A DNA stretch of 64,000 nucleotides from Streptantibioticus_C sp963761325 (GTDB taxonomy: Bacteria > Actinomycetota > Actinomycetes > Streptomycetales > Streptomycetaceae), in contig CAVXGZ010000008.1 in assembly GCA_963761325.1 (NCBI GenBank), forward strand, positions 806,001-870,000. Reading direction: 5' to 3'. Under the pieces are notes generated by a model, which was given only the letters and a program-made list of their open reading frames with translations, had not been told where the DNA came from and did not search any database. The number at the start of each line of letters is the position of its first letter. Position 1 is the stretch's first letter. A program made the position numbers and the translations under genes. Shown one piece after another: positions 41,348 through 49,398 of this stretch.

Positions 41348-41713
41348 ATGACCGAGAACCGAGAGACCGCAGCGACCCCGGAGGACCTGACCCGGCTGTT
41401 CGTCGAGCGGGCCAACGCGCGGGACGCCGACGGGCTGGCCGCGCTCTACGCCCCCGACGCGGTGCTCGCCTATCCCCCGGGGTCGGCGACCGTCGGCCGG
41501 GAGGCGATCCGCGCGGTCTGCGCCCGGATGCTCGACCACGTGTCGCTGCCGTTCCCGGCCGAGGACCCCCTTCCCACCGTGCGGTACGCGGACCTCGCCC
41601 TCACCTCGACCCGGTCCGCCGACGGCACCGGCGGCCGGGTGCAGGTCGCGCGCCACCAGCCGGACGGGAGCTGGCTGCGGATCATCGACCGGCCCGAACT
41701 GCCCGCGCGGTGA
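41348..41713 (+). CDS. SnoaL-like / NTF2-fold protein
   Basis: A 121-residue cone-shaped NTF2-like fold protein: PEDLTRLFVERANARDADGLAALYAPDAV, in parts LTRLFVERANA and GLAALYAPDAVL, followed by GREAIRAV and VARHQPDGSWLRIID, the usual final strands. Such proteins act as small isomerases, cyclases or accessory subunits to oxygenases. The ATG has GAGGAG upstream. Its stop overlaps the GTG of the monooxygenase gene, so it probably acts on the same substrate. Confidence 0.85.
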   Translation: MTENRETAATPEDLTRLFVERANARDADGLAALYAPDAVLAYPPGSATVGREAIRAVCARMLDHVSLPFPAEDPLPTVRYADLALTSTRSADGTGGRVQVARHQPDGSWLRIIDRPELPAR

Positions 41714-42900
41714 ACGCCGTTCTGGTCGCCGGCGCCGGGATCGGCGGGCTGGCCTGCGCGCTGAGCCTGCACGCCGCGGGCATCGACGCGGTCGTGGTGG
41801 AGAGCGCCCGGGAGATACGGCCGCTCGGCGTCGGGATCAACCTGCTGCCGCACGCGGTGCGCGAGCTGACCGAACTCGGCCTCGGCGACGACCTGGCCGC
41901 CCTCGGGGTGGCCACCGCGGAGAACGTCTACTGCGACCGGTCCGGCAACCGGCTGTTCAGCGAGCCGCGCGGGCTGGCGCAGGGCTACCGCTGGCCGCAG
42001 TACTCGGTGCACCGCGGGGAGTTGCAGGCGCTGCTGCTGGCCGCGGTGCGCGACCGGCTCGGGCCCGGCGCGGTCCGCACCGGCCGTCCGCTGGTCGGTT
42101 TCACGCAGGCCGGCGGCGCGGTACGGGCCCGGCTGCTGGACCGGGCGACCGGGACCGTCGAGGAGGTGCGGGCCGCGGCGCTGGTCGGCGCGGACGGGAT
42201 CAGGTCGGCGGTGCGGGCGAGGCTGCACCCGCACGGCGATCCGCTGCTGTGGTCCGGGATCCGGATGTGGCGCGGCGCCACCGAGGCGGAGCCGTTCCTG
42301 ACCGGCCGCTCGATGGTGATCGTGCGGGAGGGCGACGTCGAGCTGATCGCGTATCCGATCGGCCGCGACCGGATCAACTGGGTATGCCTGGTGCGGGAGT
42401 CCGGGCCCCGGCCGCTGACCGGGGAGGCGGAGTGGAACCGCGCCGGCCGGCTGTCCGACGTGCTGCCGCACTACGTGGGCTGGTCGGTCGCCGGGATCGA
42501 CGTGCCGCGGCTGCTGGCCGACTGCGGCGGGATCCTGGAGTACCCGATGGTCGACCGCGAGCCGCTGCCGTCGTGGGGCACCGGCGCGGTGACGCTGCTC
42601 GGCGACGCCGCCCACCCGATGTACCCGGTGGGCGCCAACGGCGGGTCCCAGGCGATCGTCGACGCCCGGGTGCTCGCCGCCGAACTCGCCGCGGCCGGCG
42701 GCGACGTACCCGCCGGCCTGGCGGCCTACGAGGACGTGCGCCGCCCGGCGACCACCGCGGTGGTGCTCGCGAACCGGGAGATGAACCGGGCGGGCGGCCG
42801 CAGCCCGCGCGACCTGGCCCGGGTGACCGCCGCCTACCGGCGGGACACCGGCGGCGACGTGCGGGCGCTCAACACCCCCGCCTCCCTCACACCGCGGTGA
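41710..42900 (+). CDS. FAD-dependent monooxygenase
   Basis: A 396-residue class A flavoprotein hydroxylase. Residues 1-30 hold the FAD motif VLVAGAGIGGLACALSLHAAG; LVGADGIRSAVR is the DG motif; VTLLGDAAHPMYPVGANGG is the GD motif near residue 295. HRGELQALLLAAV marks the substrate-domain junction. It overlaps the SnoaL-like gene by 4 bases (GTGA) and lies under a divergent LysR regulator. It probably hydroxylates an aromatic or other cyclic compound. There is no other pathway gene beside it. Confidence 0.9.
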   Translation: MNAVLVAGAGIGGLACALSLHAAGIDAVVVESAREIRPLGVGINLLPHAVRELTELGLGDDLAALGVATAENVYCDRSGNRLFSEPRGLAQGYRWPQYSVHRGELQALLLAAVRDRLGPGAVRTGRPLVGFTQAGGAVRARLLDRATGTVEEVRAAALVGADGIRSAVRARLHPHGDPLLWSGIRMWRGATEAEPFLTGRSMVIVREGDVELIAYPIGRDRINWVCLVRESGPRPLTGEAEWNRAGRLSDVLPHYVGWSVAGIDVPRLLADCGGILEYPMVDREPLPSWGTGAVTLLGDAAHPMYPVGANGGSQAIVDARVLAAELAAAGGDVPAGLAAYEDVRRPATTAVVLANREMNRAGGRSPRDLARVTAAYRRDTGGDVRALNTPASLTPR

Positions 42901-42915
42901 GCGCGGCGGTGTCCG

Positions 42916-44019
42916 TCAGCCCAGGGTGAGCGCGTGCGGGTCCCAGCTCTCGGGAAGCGCTTCGGGGACCGGGCAGGGTGAGACGACGTCGCGGAACTGC
43001 CCGGTCCGCGCGGACTCCTCGATCGCGGACATGGCGTCCAGCACGTGCTGCGCCAGCTCGCCGGAGGCGCGGTGCGGCCGGTCGGCCCGGATGGCGCGGG
43101 CCAGGTCCAGCACGCCGAGGCCGCGGCCCGCCTCGGTGCCGGTGACCGGCAGTTCCCGCCACTCCTTCTCCCCGGGGGCACGCAGCAGGAGCGGGCCCTG
43201 GAAGGTGTTGGGGTCGGGGACCCCGAGCGTGCCCTCGGTCCCGGTGACCTCGAACTGCGTCCTGGACAGCGCCGAGTCGAAGCTGAAGATGGACGCCGCG
43301 CTGCGGCCGGTGGAGAAGTCGATCAGGGCGTTGACGTGGGTGGGCACCTCGACCTCGAACCGGGTGCCGGCCTTCGGGCCGGAGCCGACCACCCGGTGGC
43401 TGCGGCCCCGGGCCGCGGTGGCGCCGACCCGGCGGGCCGGGCCGAGCAGCGCGACCAGCGCGGTCAGGTAGTAGGGGCCGATGTCGAACAGCGGGCCCGC
43501 GCCGTGCTGGAAGAGGAACTCCGGGCTGGGGTGCCAGCGTTCCGGGCCGAAGTTCATCATGGCGGTCGAGGCGGCGACCGGCTCGCCGATGACGCCCGCC
43601 TCGATGGCCCGCTTCGCGCTCTGCAGCCCGGCGCCGAGGAAGGTGTCGGGCGCGTTGCCGACCCGCAGGCCGAGCTCCGCCGCCTCGGCGAGCAGCTTCG
43701 CGCCGTCCGGCGGGCTCAGGGCGAGCGGCTTCTCGCCGTAGACGTGCTTGCCCGCCCGCAGGATCGCGGTCGCCACCTCGGCGTGCACCGCGGGCAGCGT
43801 GAGGTTGACGACGATCTCCACGTCCGGGAGCGCCAGCACGGTGTCGAGGTCGCCGGCCACCGGGATGCCGTACTCGTCGGCGACCGACCGGGCGCGGTCG
43901 GTGTCGAGGTCGGCGATGCCGAGGACCGCCACGTCGGGGAAGGTGGTCAGGTTGCGCAGGTACTGGGCACTGATGACGCCGGCGCCGACGATGCCGATGC
44001 CGACCGGGCCGTTGCTCAT
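42916..44019 (-). CDS. Gfo/Idh/MocA oxidoreductase (last gene of the ROK operon)
   Basis: A 367-residue sugar dehydrogenase: GIGIVGAGVISAQYLRN (Rossmann), GEKPLAL, GNAPDTFLGAGLQ (substrate side), and DIGPYYLTALVALLG with the conserved His-replacing Tyr. Its ATG overlaps the stop of the isomerase gene (ATGA). It is the fourth member of a minus-strand operon of two Gfo/Idh enzymes and two TIM-barrel isomerases under a divergent ROK regulator. It should oxidise or reduce a sugar at a ring carbon with NAD(P). The exact substrate is unknown. Confidence 0.92.
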   Translation of the reverse strand: MSNGPVGIGIVGAGVISAQYLRNLTTFPDVAVLGIADLDTDRARSVADEYGIPVAGDLDTVLALPDVEIVVNLTLPAVHAEVATAILRAGKHVYGEKPLALSPPDGAKLLAEAAELGLRVGNAPDTFLGAGLQSAKRAIEAGVIGEPVAASTAMMNFGPERWHPSPEFLFQHGAGPLFDIGPYYLTALVALLGPARRVGATAARGRSHRVVGSGPKAGTRFEVEVPTHVNALIDFSTGRSAASIFSFDSALSRTQFEVTGTEGTLGVPDPNTFQGPLLLRAPGEKEWRELPVTGTEAGRGLGVLDLARAIRADRPHRASGELAQHVLDAMSAIEESARTGQFRDVVSPCPVPEALPESWDPHALTLG

Positions 44020-44762
44020 GCGTTCTCCAGCGCGGCGAGGTAGGAGTGGCTCTCGGCGAGGGCGTCGAACAGGTCGGTGGCGCACGAGTCGAACTCCACG
44101 ATGCGCCAGGCGTTCTTCGGCGCGGCGGCCAGCACCCGCGGCACCGGCATGACGCCCGTTCCGACCGCGGTGTTCGGTTCGCCCTTGACCACCGGGCCGT
44201 CCTTGACGTGCAGCGCGACCACCCGGTCGCCGAGCCGGTCGAGCACCGCGGGCACGTCCGCGCCGCCCACCGCGGCCCAGTAGGTGTCGATCTCCAGGAC
44301 CACCTCGGGGGCGAGCAGGCCGGCCAGGGCCACCAGGGCGTGTTCTCCGCCGACCAGCGGTTCGAACTCCCAGGCGTGGTTGTGGTAGCCGAGCCGCAGG
44401 CCATGGGTGGCGGCGCGCGCGGAGATCGCGTTGAGGGTGTCGGCGGTCCGGCGGAGTCCGTCGGCGGTGGTGAACTCCTCGTGGGCGATGCCGGCCGGCA
44501 CGATGACCAGGTCGGTGCCCAGGACGCCGGCCGCCTCGAAGACCTCGTCCGCCTCGTCGCCGAGCAGGCCGCCGGCGTGCACGCTGGAGACGGTCAGGCC
44601 CAGGTCGTCGGCGACCGCGCGGAAGCCGTGCGGGTCCTGGGTCGGCTTGAAGGGCTCCACCGCGCCGTAGCCGATGTCGGCGATGCGGCGCAGCACGCCG
44701 TCGCGGTCGCCGGCCAGTTGGTCACGCACGGAATACAACTGCACTGACAGGGGCTGTGCCAT
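44016..44762 (-). CDS. Sugar phosphate isomerase/epimerase (xylose-isomerase-like TIM barrel), short form
   Basis: A 248-residue barrel enzyme. Metal ligands of the family are visible: GYHNHAWEFEP (Glu side), LEIDTYWA (Asp), VALHVKDGP (His/Lys), and IVEFDSC (Glu near the C-terminus). GAGGAG stands 10 bases before the ATG. It belongs to the AP-endonuclease-2-like fold that includes 3-keto-sugar processing enzymes. It overlaps the following dehydrogenase gene. Confidence 0.9.
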   Translation of the reverse strand: MAQPLSVQLYSVRDQLAGDRDGVLRRIADIGYGAVEPFKPTQDPHGFRAVADDLGLTVSSVHAGGLLGDEADEVFEAAGVLGTDLVIVPAGIAHEEFTTADGLRRTADTLNAISARAATHGLRLGYHNHAWEFEPLVGGEHALVALAGLLAPEVVLEIDTYWAAVGGADVPAVLDRLGDRVVALHVKDGPVVKGEPNTAVGTGVMPVPRVLAAAPKNAWRIVEFDSCATDLFDALAESHSYLAALENA

Positions 44763-44809
44763 CGTGAGTTCGCTCCTCGCGAGTGGTGAGTGATGGGGTC
44801 GGGCGACGG

Positions 44810-45730
44810 TCAGGCGATGATGAGCGGACGCAGCGTGCGGTGGGCGATGGCCAGGCCCTGCTTGACCTTCTCCTCGTCGCCGCCCCACACCGGGTCCTCG
44901 TGCTCGACGGAGAGCACGCCTTCGAATCCGCCCTCGTAGAGGGTGTCGACGACCCGGCGCCAGTCCACGTCGCCCAGTCCCGGCACCCGGTAGCGCCACC
45001 AGCCGACGTCCCAGGGGTCGTCACGCTCCAGCGTCTTGCCGAAGAAGCCGTAGCGGTCGCGGGCCCGCGGGTCGAGCTGGGCGTCCTTGGCCTGGGCGTG
45101 CGGGATGCGGTCCACGTAGGGGCGCAGCGCCTCGACCGGGTCGATACCGAGCCACATCAGGTGCGAGGGGTCGTAGTTGAGGTAGAAGCCGAGGGAGAAC
45201 ATCCACTCCCACAGCTCGGGCGAGTAGGCGAGGTTCCCGGGGTGGCCGTCGGGGTGCCAGCCCTCCATCACGCAGTTCTCGATGATGAGCCGCACGCCGC
45301 GCTCGCCGGCGTACTCCACGAGCGGCGGCAGGATCTTCTCGCCGAGCGCGACGTTCTCCTTGACCGACTTGCCCGGGTCGCGGCCGATGAAGGTGCCGAC
45401 GTAGGGGACCTGGAGCAGCGCGGCGGCGTCGATGTTGCGCCGTACGTGGTCGGCGATCTCGGTGCGGCGCGCGGGGTCGGGGTGGAGGTTGTTCTCGTAG
45501 TAGGCCAGGGCGGAGATCTCCAGCCCGTGCCGGTCGAACAGCTCGCGGACCCGCTCGGCGCCCGCGGCGTCCATCGCGGCCACGTCGAGGTGGCTGGCCT
45601 CGAAGTCGCGGGAGCCGGTCGCCGGCCAGGTGGCGACCTCCAGGGCGTCGTAGTCGTGGTCCGCGGCCCAGGAGACGATGTCCTCCAGGGGCAGTTGGGG
45701 CAGGCACGCGGTGAGGAATCCGAGCTTCAT
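44810..45730 (-). CDS. Sugar phosphate isomerase/epimerase (xylose-isomerase-like TIM barrel), long form
   Basis: A 306-residue barrel enzyme with the four metal ligands of the family: LIIENCVMEG (Glu), NYDPSHLMW (Asp/His), HAQAKDAQ (His/Lys) and LSVEHEDPVW (Glu). Its start codon shares one base with the stop of the upstream dehydrogenase gene (TGATG). Isomerase or epimerase activity on an oxidised sugar is likely. A 47-base gap separates it from the short form. Confidence 0.92.
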   Translation of the reverse strand: MKLGFLTACLPQLPLEDIVSWAADHDYDALEVATWPATGSRDFEASHLDVAAMDAAGAERVRELFDRHGLEISALAYYENNLHPDPARRTEIADHVRRNIDAAALLQVPYVGTFIGRDPGKSVKENVALGEKILPPLVEYAGERGVRLIIENCVMEGWHPDGHPGNLAYSPELWEWMFSLGFYLNYDPSHLMWLGIDPVEALRPYVDRIPHAQAKDAQLDPRARDRYGFFGKTLERDDPWDVGWWRYRVPGLGDVDWRRVVDTLYEGGFEGVLSVEHEDPVWGGDEEKVKQGLAIAHRTLRPLIIA

Positions 45731-46872
45731 CAGCACACCTCGATCCAGGTACGGGTCCGCGCGGCGGTCAGCACGGCGTCGGTGAGCGCCGCGGTGCGGG
45801 CCGCGTCGCGGAAGGTGGGGTGGGGCAGTGGTGCGGGGCGGCCGGCCACCGCCGCGTAGACGTCGCGGACGAACGCGGCGAAGCAGTCGTGGTAGCCCAT
45901 CGGGTGGCCGGGCGGCAGGACGGACAGCCGGGCGGCCGGCGCGGACAGCACGGCCGCGTCCCGCACCAGCGTCTCGTTGATCCGGCGGTTGCCGACCAGC
46001 AGGGTTTCGGGGTTCTCCTGGTCGAAGGTGACGGCGGCCTGCGAGCCGTCCACCTCGATCCACAGCCGGTTCTTGCGGCCGGGCGAGACCTGGGAGACGG
46101 TGAGCGATCCGGTGGCGCCGCGGTCGGTGCGGAACAGCACGTGCGCCGCGTCCTCGGTGGTGACCTCCTCGGTGCGCTCCCCGCCGGCCGGCCCGGTGAA
46201 GGTGCGCGCCCCGGCGGCGGCGCGGCGCGGGTAGACGGTGTCGACGGTCGCGGTCAGTTCGGTGATGCGGTGGCCGGTGATCCACTCGGCGAGGTCGCAC
46301 CAGTGCGAGCCGATGTCGGCGAACGCCCGCGAGGGGCCGCCGGCCCGTGGATCGACCCGCCAGTTGCTGTCGCCGGGCTGCGAGAGCCAGTCCTGCAGGT
46401 AGTGGCCGTGGATCAGGTGCAGGTCGCCGAGCGCGCCGGTCCGGGAGCGCTCCCGGGCCTCGGCGGCCATCGGGTGGTAGCGGTAGACGAACGGTACGGC
46501 GGTCACCGTGCCGTGCCGGTCGGCGAGTTCGGCGAGGGCGGCCGCGTCGGCCGCGTCGGTGGCGAGCGGCTTCTCGCAGATCACGTGCTTGCCGGCCCGC
46601 AGCGCGCGTTCGGCGAGCGGACGGTGCAGCGCGTTGGGCGTGCAGATGTGCACCACGTCCACCTCGTCGCTGGCCACCAGCTCCTCGGAGTCGGCGAACG
46701 CGCGCGGCACCCCGAGTTCGTCGGCCGCCGCCCGTCCCCGGTCCGGGGTGGACGCCGACACGCCGACCACGTGGGCGCCGGCCCGCCGGGCGGCGTCGAG
46801 GTGGACGCGCGCGACCATGCCGGCTCCCGCTATGGCGACGCGCGGGGTGGATCGTGGCGTGGATTGAGTCAC
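45730..46872 (-). CDS. Gfo/Idh/MocA oxidoreductase (first gene of the ROK operon)
   Basis: A 380-residue dehydrogenase: VAIAGAGMVARVHLDA (Rossmann), CEKPLATDAADA near residue 98, and a C-terminal domain with AFADIGSHWCDLAEW (conserved Asp and His of the active site). The GTG has GGAGG upstream. It heads the four-gene operon; the ROK regulator diverges from it. Two dehydrogenases and two isomerases together suggest reversible oxidation of a sugar before isomerisation or cleavage. Confidence 0.92.
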   Translation of the reverse strand: MTQSTPRSTPRVAIAGAGMVARVHLDAARRAGAHVVGVSASTPDRGRAAADELGVPRAFADSEELVASDEVDVVHICTPNALHRPLAERALRAGKHVICEKPLATDAADAAALAELADRHGTVTAVPFVYRYHPMAAEARERSRTGALGDLHLIHGHYLQDWLSQPGDSNWRVDPRAGGPSRAFADIGSHWCDLAEWITGHRITELTATVDTVYPRRAAAGARTFTGPAGGERTEEVTTEDAAHVLFRTDRGATGSLTVSQVSPGRKNRLWIEVDGSQAAVTFDQENPETLLVGNRRINETLVRDAAVLSAPAARLSVLPPGHPMGYHDCFAAFVRDVYAAVAGRPAPLPHPTFRDAARTAALTDAVLTAARTRTWIEVC

Positions 46873-46923
46873 TGGTTGGCCTCCGATTAGGTCCGTCAGA
46901 ACCGTAAAGCCGCCTCTATCCGC

Positions 46924-46951
46924 TTGACAATGACGCGAGTTACGCTATTTT
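46924..46951 (+). promoter_or_regulatory. Promoter of the ROK regulator gene
   Basis: TTGACA (46924-46929), 16 bases, TATTTT (46946-46951), putting the RNA start about 30 bases before the GTG at 46987. This argues against the earlier in-frame start at 46924, which would lie in the promoter. Confidence 0.55.
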
Positions 46952-46986
46952 CTGCCATAAATAACGGACGGCGGAGAGTGGGCGCG

Positions 46987-48192
46987 GTGGCGGCGATCGA
47001 TTCCCGGCAGTGGACGGCCCTGAGCGAGGTGGCCCAGCTCGTCGCGGCCGGCACCGCGGACACCCGCGGCCGGCTCGCCGCCGTCACGGGCACCTCCCGG
47101 GCGACCGTCTCCCAGCGGGTGGACACGCTGATCGCGGCCGGCCTGGTGCTGGAGAACGAGCCGGCCGCCGCGCCGCGCGGCCGCCCCCCGCTCACCCTGC
47201 GCCTCAACCCCCTCATGGGGACGGTCTGCTGCGTGGACCTGGGAGCCACCCACTGCCGGATGGTCCTGACCGACCTGGGCGGCACCCGGTTCGCCGAGGC
47301 GGAGGAGCCGATCGCGATCGGCGACGGGCCGGCCGTCATCCTGCGCCGGGTCGACGAGCTGATCGGCGGCCTGCTGGCGCGGACCGGGCGGGTCCCGGCC
47401 GACGTGCGGGCGATCTGCGTCGGCGTGCCGGGACCGGTCGACTTCGCCACCGGCACGGTCGTGCGGCCGCCCATCATGCCCGGCTGGGACGGCTACCGGG
47501 TGCCGTCGTTCTTCACCGGCCGCTACGACGCGCCCGTCCTGGTCGACAACGACGTGAACCTGATGGCGCTCGGCGAACTCGGCCTGCGCGCCGGCTCGGA
47601 GAACCTGCTGTACGTCAAGGTCGGCACCGGCATCGGCTGCGGCATCATCTCCGGCGGCAAGCTGCACCGCGGCGCGGCGGGCGCCGCCGGCGACATCGGA
47701 CACGTGCGGGTGCCCGGCCAGGAGGACGTCACCTGCCACTGCGGCAACACCGGCTGCGTCGAGGCGGTCGCCTCCGGCGGCGCCCTGGTCTCCGCGCTGC
47801 GGGCCGCCGGGTTCGAGGTGGGCAGCACCCGCGAGGTGGTCCGGCTGGTCGCGGAGGGCAACGCGGCGGCCCGCCGCCAGGTGCGGCTGGCCGGGCAGCG
47901 GCTCGGCGAGGTCCTGGCGTCCGCGGTGAGCTTCCACAACCCCGACGTCATCGTCCTCGGCGGCAGCCTCGCCGAGTTGCACGAGGACCTGCTCGCCGAG
48001 ATACGCGCCGTCGTCTACCGGCGCGCGCTGCCGCTGGCCACCCGCAGCCTGTCGATGGAGGCGTCCTGCCTGGGCGCCTGGGCGGGCGTCGAGGGCGCCG
48101 GCCGGCTGGCCCGGCTCCATCTGCTCTCCCCGGCCGGGCTGGCCGGGCTGCTGTCCCGGCGGGGCGGGAGCGTGGCCGCGCCGGGCCGTTGA
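46987..48192 (+). CDS. ROK-family transcriptional regulator
   Basis: A 401-residue winged-helix plus sugar-kinase-like protein. The HTH occupies the first 65 residues (RGRLAAVTGTSRATVSQRVDTLIAAGLV, in parts). The ROK domain has VCCVDLGATHCRMVL, VDNDVNLMALGE, VGTGIGCGIISGG and the zinc-binding CHCGNTGCVEAVASGGAL. The kinase-type catalytic Asp of the ROK fold appears to be in VLVDNDVN. GTG 46987 has GGAGAG 10 bases upstream. It diverges from the Gfo/Idh-isomerase operon and probably represses it in the absence of its sugar. Confidence 0.92.
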   Translation: MAAIDSRQWTALSEVAQLVAAGTADTRGRLAAVTGTSRATVSQRVDTLIAAGLVLENEPAAAPRGRPPLTLRLNPLMGTVCCVDLGATHCRMVLTDLGGTRFAEAEEPIAIGDGPAVILRRVDELIGGLLARTGRVPADVRAICVGVPGPVDFATGTVVRPPIMPGWDGYRVPSFFTGRYDAPVLVDNDVNLMALGELGLRAGSENLLYVKVGTGIGCGIISGGKLHRGAAGAAGDIGHVRVPGQEDVTCHCGNTGCVEAVASGGALVSALRAAGFEVGSTREVVRLVAEGNAAARRQVRLAGQRLGEVLASAVSFHNPDVIVLGGSLAELHEDLLAEIRAVVYRRALPLATRSLSMEASCLGAWAGVEGAGRLARLHLLSPAGLAGLLSRRGGSVAAPGR

Positions 48193-48381
48193 GTCCTCGT
48201 CCCCCGCGGCCGGGCATGTCCGGCTGTCTGTGTGCTTGCTGTGCGCGCGTCAAGCAGCGTACTCGACCATTCACTCCACCATGCCGCATGGCCCATATCG
48301 GTCCATGGGCAACCTCTACATGCCAATACCGGCAAAACAGCAAATTCCATTGTATGTAGTCGTATTGGAGAGAGGAGCGTC

Positions 48382-48741
48382 ATGAAGAATCGTCACTCCA
48401 TCCGCAGGGCCGGTGCCGCCGTCGTGCTCGCCGTCGGACTCGCCGCAGGCATGCTGGCGTCGGCCGCCGGAGCGCAGGCCGCCCCGGCGTACGGTTCCTG
48501 GCACCACCGCGTCGAGGGCCGGGTGGTCTCCCGGACCCCGCTGAACATCCGCTACGGACCGGGCACCGGCCACTGGGCGACCGGGACGGTGAGCAACGGC
48601 ATGCACGTGTGGATCACCTGTAAGTCCACCGGCACCCGGGTCGGCGGCAACGACCGCTGGTACAAGCTGGCCGACGGCCAGGGCTGGGCCGCCGCGCACT
48701 ACGTCGACAACTACCGCCACGTGCGCTGGTGCAACGACTGA
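48382..48741 (+). CDS. Secreted SH3-domain protein
   Basis: A 119-residue exported protein. The signal peptide covers about residues 1-34 (RRAGAAVVLAVGLAAGMLA, cut near AQAA). The mature part is a bacterial SH3 domain: PLNIRYGPGTGHWATGTV, then DRWYKLADGQGWAAAHYVDN. Two cysteines (ITCKSTG, RWCND) may pair. Such domains bind peptidoglycan or cell-wall peptides. AGGAG precedes the ATG and a strong terminator follows, so it is monocistronic. Confidence 0.88.
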   Translation: MKNRHSIRRAGAAVVLAVGLAAGMLASAAGAQAAPAYGSWHHRVEGRVVSRTPLNIRYGPGTGHWATGTVSNGMHVWITCKSTGTRVGGNDRWYKLADGQGWAAAHYVDNYRHVRWCND

Positions 48742-48756
48742 CGCTCCCGCGGAACA

Positions 48757-48797
48757 GGCACCGTCCCGCCCGGTCCGGCACCGGGCGGGACGGTGCC
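48757..48797 (+). terminator. Long hairpin terminator after the SH3 protein gene
   Basis: A perfect 17-bp stem, GGCACCGTCCCGCCCGG (48757-48773) and its complement (48781-48797), with a 7-base loop. Confidence 0.85.
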
Positions 48798-48884
48798 GCG
48801 TCCGCCCCGCGGCACCCCGGATAACGTAAGGCCCGGCGGATCCGCGCGGATCTACGCTTCGCACTCCACTGAGGGAGCCGCATC

Positions 48885-49370
48885 ATGGCCGGTACACCGC
48901 AACTCGGCACGAAGGTCCCCGACTTCACACTCTCCGGTGGCGTGCTGGACGGTGAGCGCTTCGAACGCCGGGAGTTCAGCCTGTCGCAGGCCGCCGGGCA
49001 CCCGCTGGTGCTCGCCTTCTACCCGGGCGACGACACCTCGGTGTGCACCAAGCAGTTGTGCTCCTACTCCTCCGGTCTCGAACGCTTCACCGAACTGGAC
49101 GCGCGGGTGTGGGGCATCAGCCCGCAGGACGTGGACAGCCACGAGGCGTTCGCCCGCAAGCACGACCTGCGGATGCCGCTGCTGGCCGACCCGGACCGCG
49201 CGTTGGTGCGGGCGTTCGGGATCTCGATGCCGGGCCTGGGGCTGCGCCGGGCGGTCTTCCTGATCGGCCCGGACGGGACGCTGCGCTGGAAGCACGTCGC
49301 GCTGCTCGGCGCCACCTTCCAGTCGGTGGACACGCTGGCCGAGCGGTTGGCCGTCCTCGCCGCCGGCTGA
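48885..49370 (+). CDS. Peroxiredoxin (BCP/PrxQ-like)
   Basis: A 161-residue thioredoxin-fold peroxidase. The active site is FYPGDDTSVCTKQLCSYSS: peroxidatic Cys in SVCTKQLC with a second Cys five residues later, as in PrxQ-type two-Cys enzymes, in the PxxxTxxC pattern. A later WGISPQDVDSHEAFARKHDL continues the fold. It reduces hydrogen or alkyl peroxides in the cytoplasm using thioredoxin. GAGGGAG lies upstream of the ATG. It is convergent with the glutaminase-like gene. Confidence 0.93.
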   Translation: MAGTPQLGTKVPDFTLSGGVLDGERFERREFSLSQAAGHPLVLAFYPGDDTSVCTKQLCSYSSGLERFTELDARVWGISPQDVDSHEAFARKHDLRMPLLADPDRALVRAFGISMPGLGLRRAVFLIGPDGTLRWKHVALLGATFQSVDTLAERLAVLAAG

Positions 49371-49398
49371 CCCGGCGGCGAGGACGCGGCGGCACGCC

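Noticed and set aside
46924..46986. Longer ROK start at 46924
   Set aside because: This stretch reads as a -35/-10 promoter and has no ribosome site; GTG 46987 has a suitable one.
48216..48359. 47-codon Cys-rich frame between the ROK and SH3 genes
   Set aside because: No ribosome site and no match to known leader-peptide patterns; it ends near the SH3 promoter.
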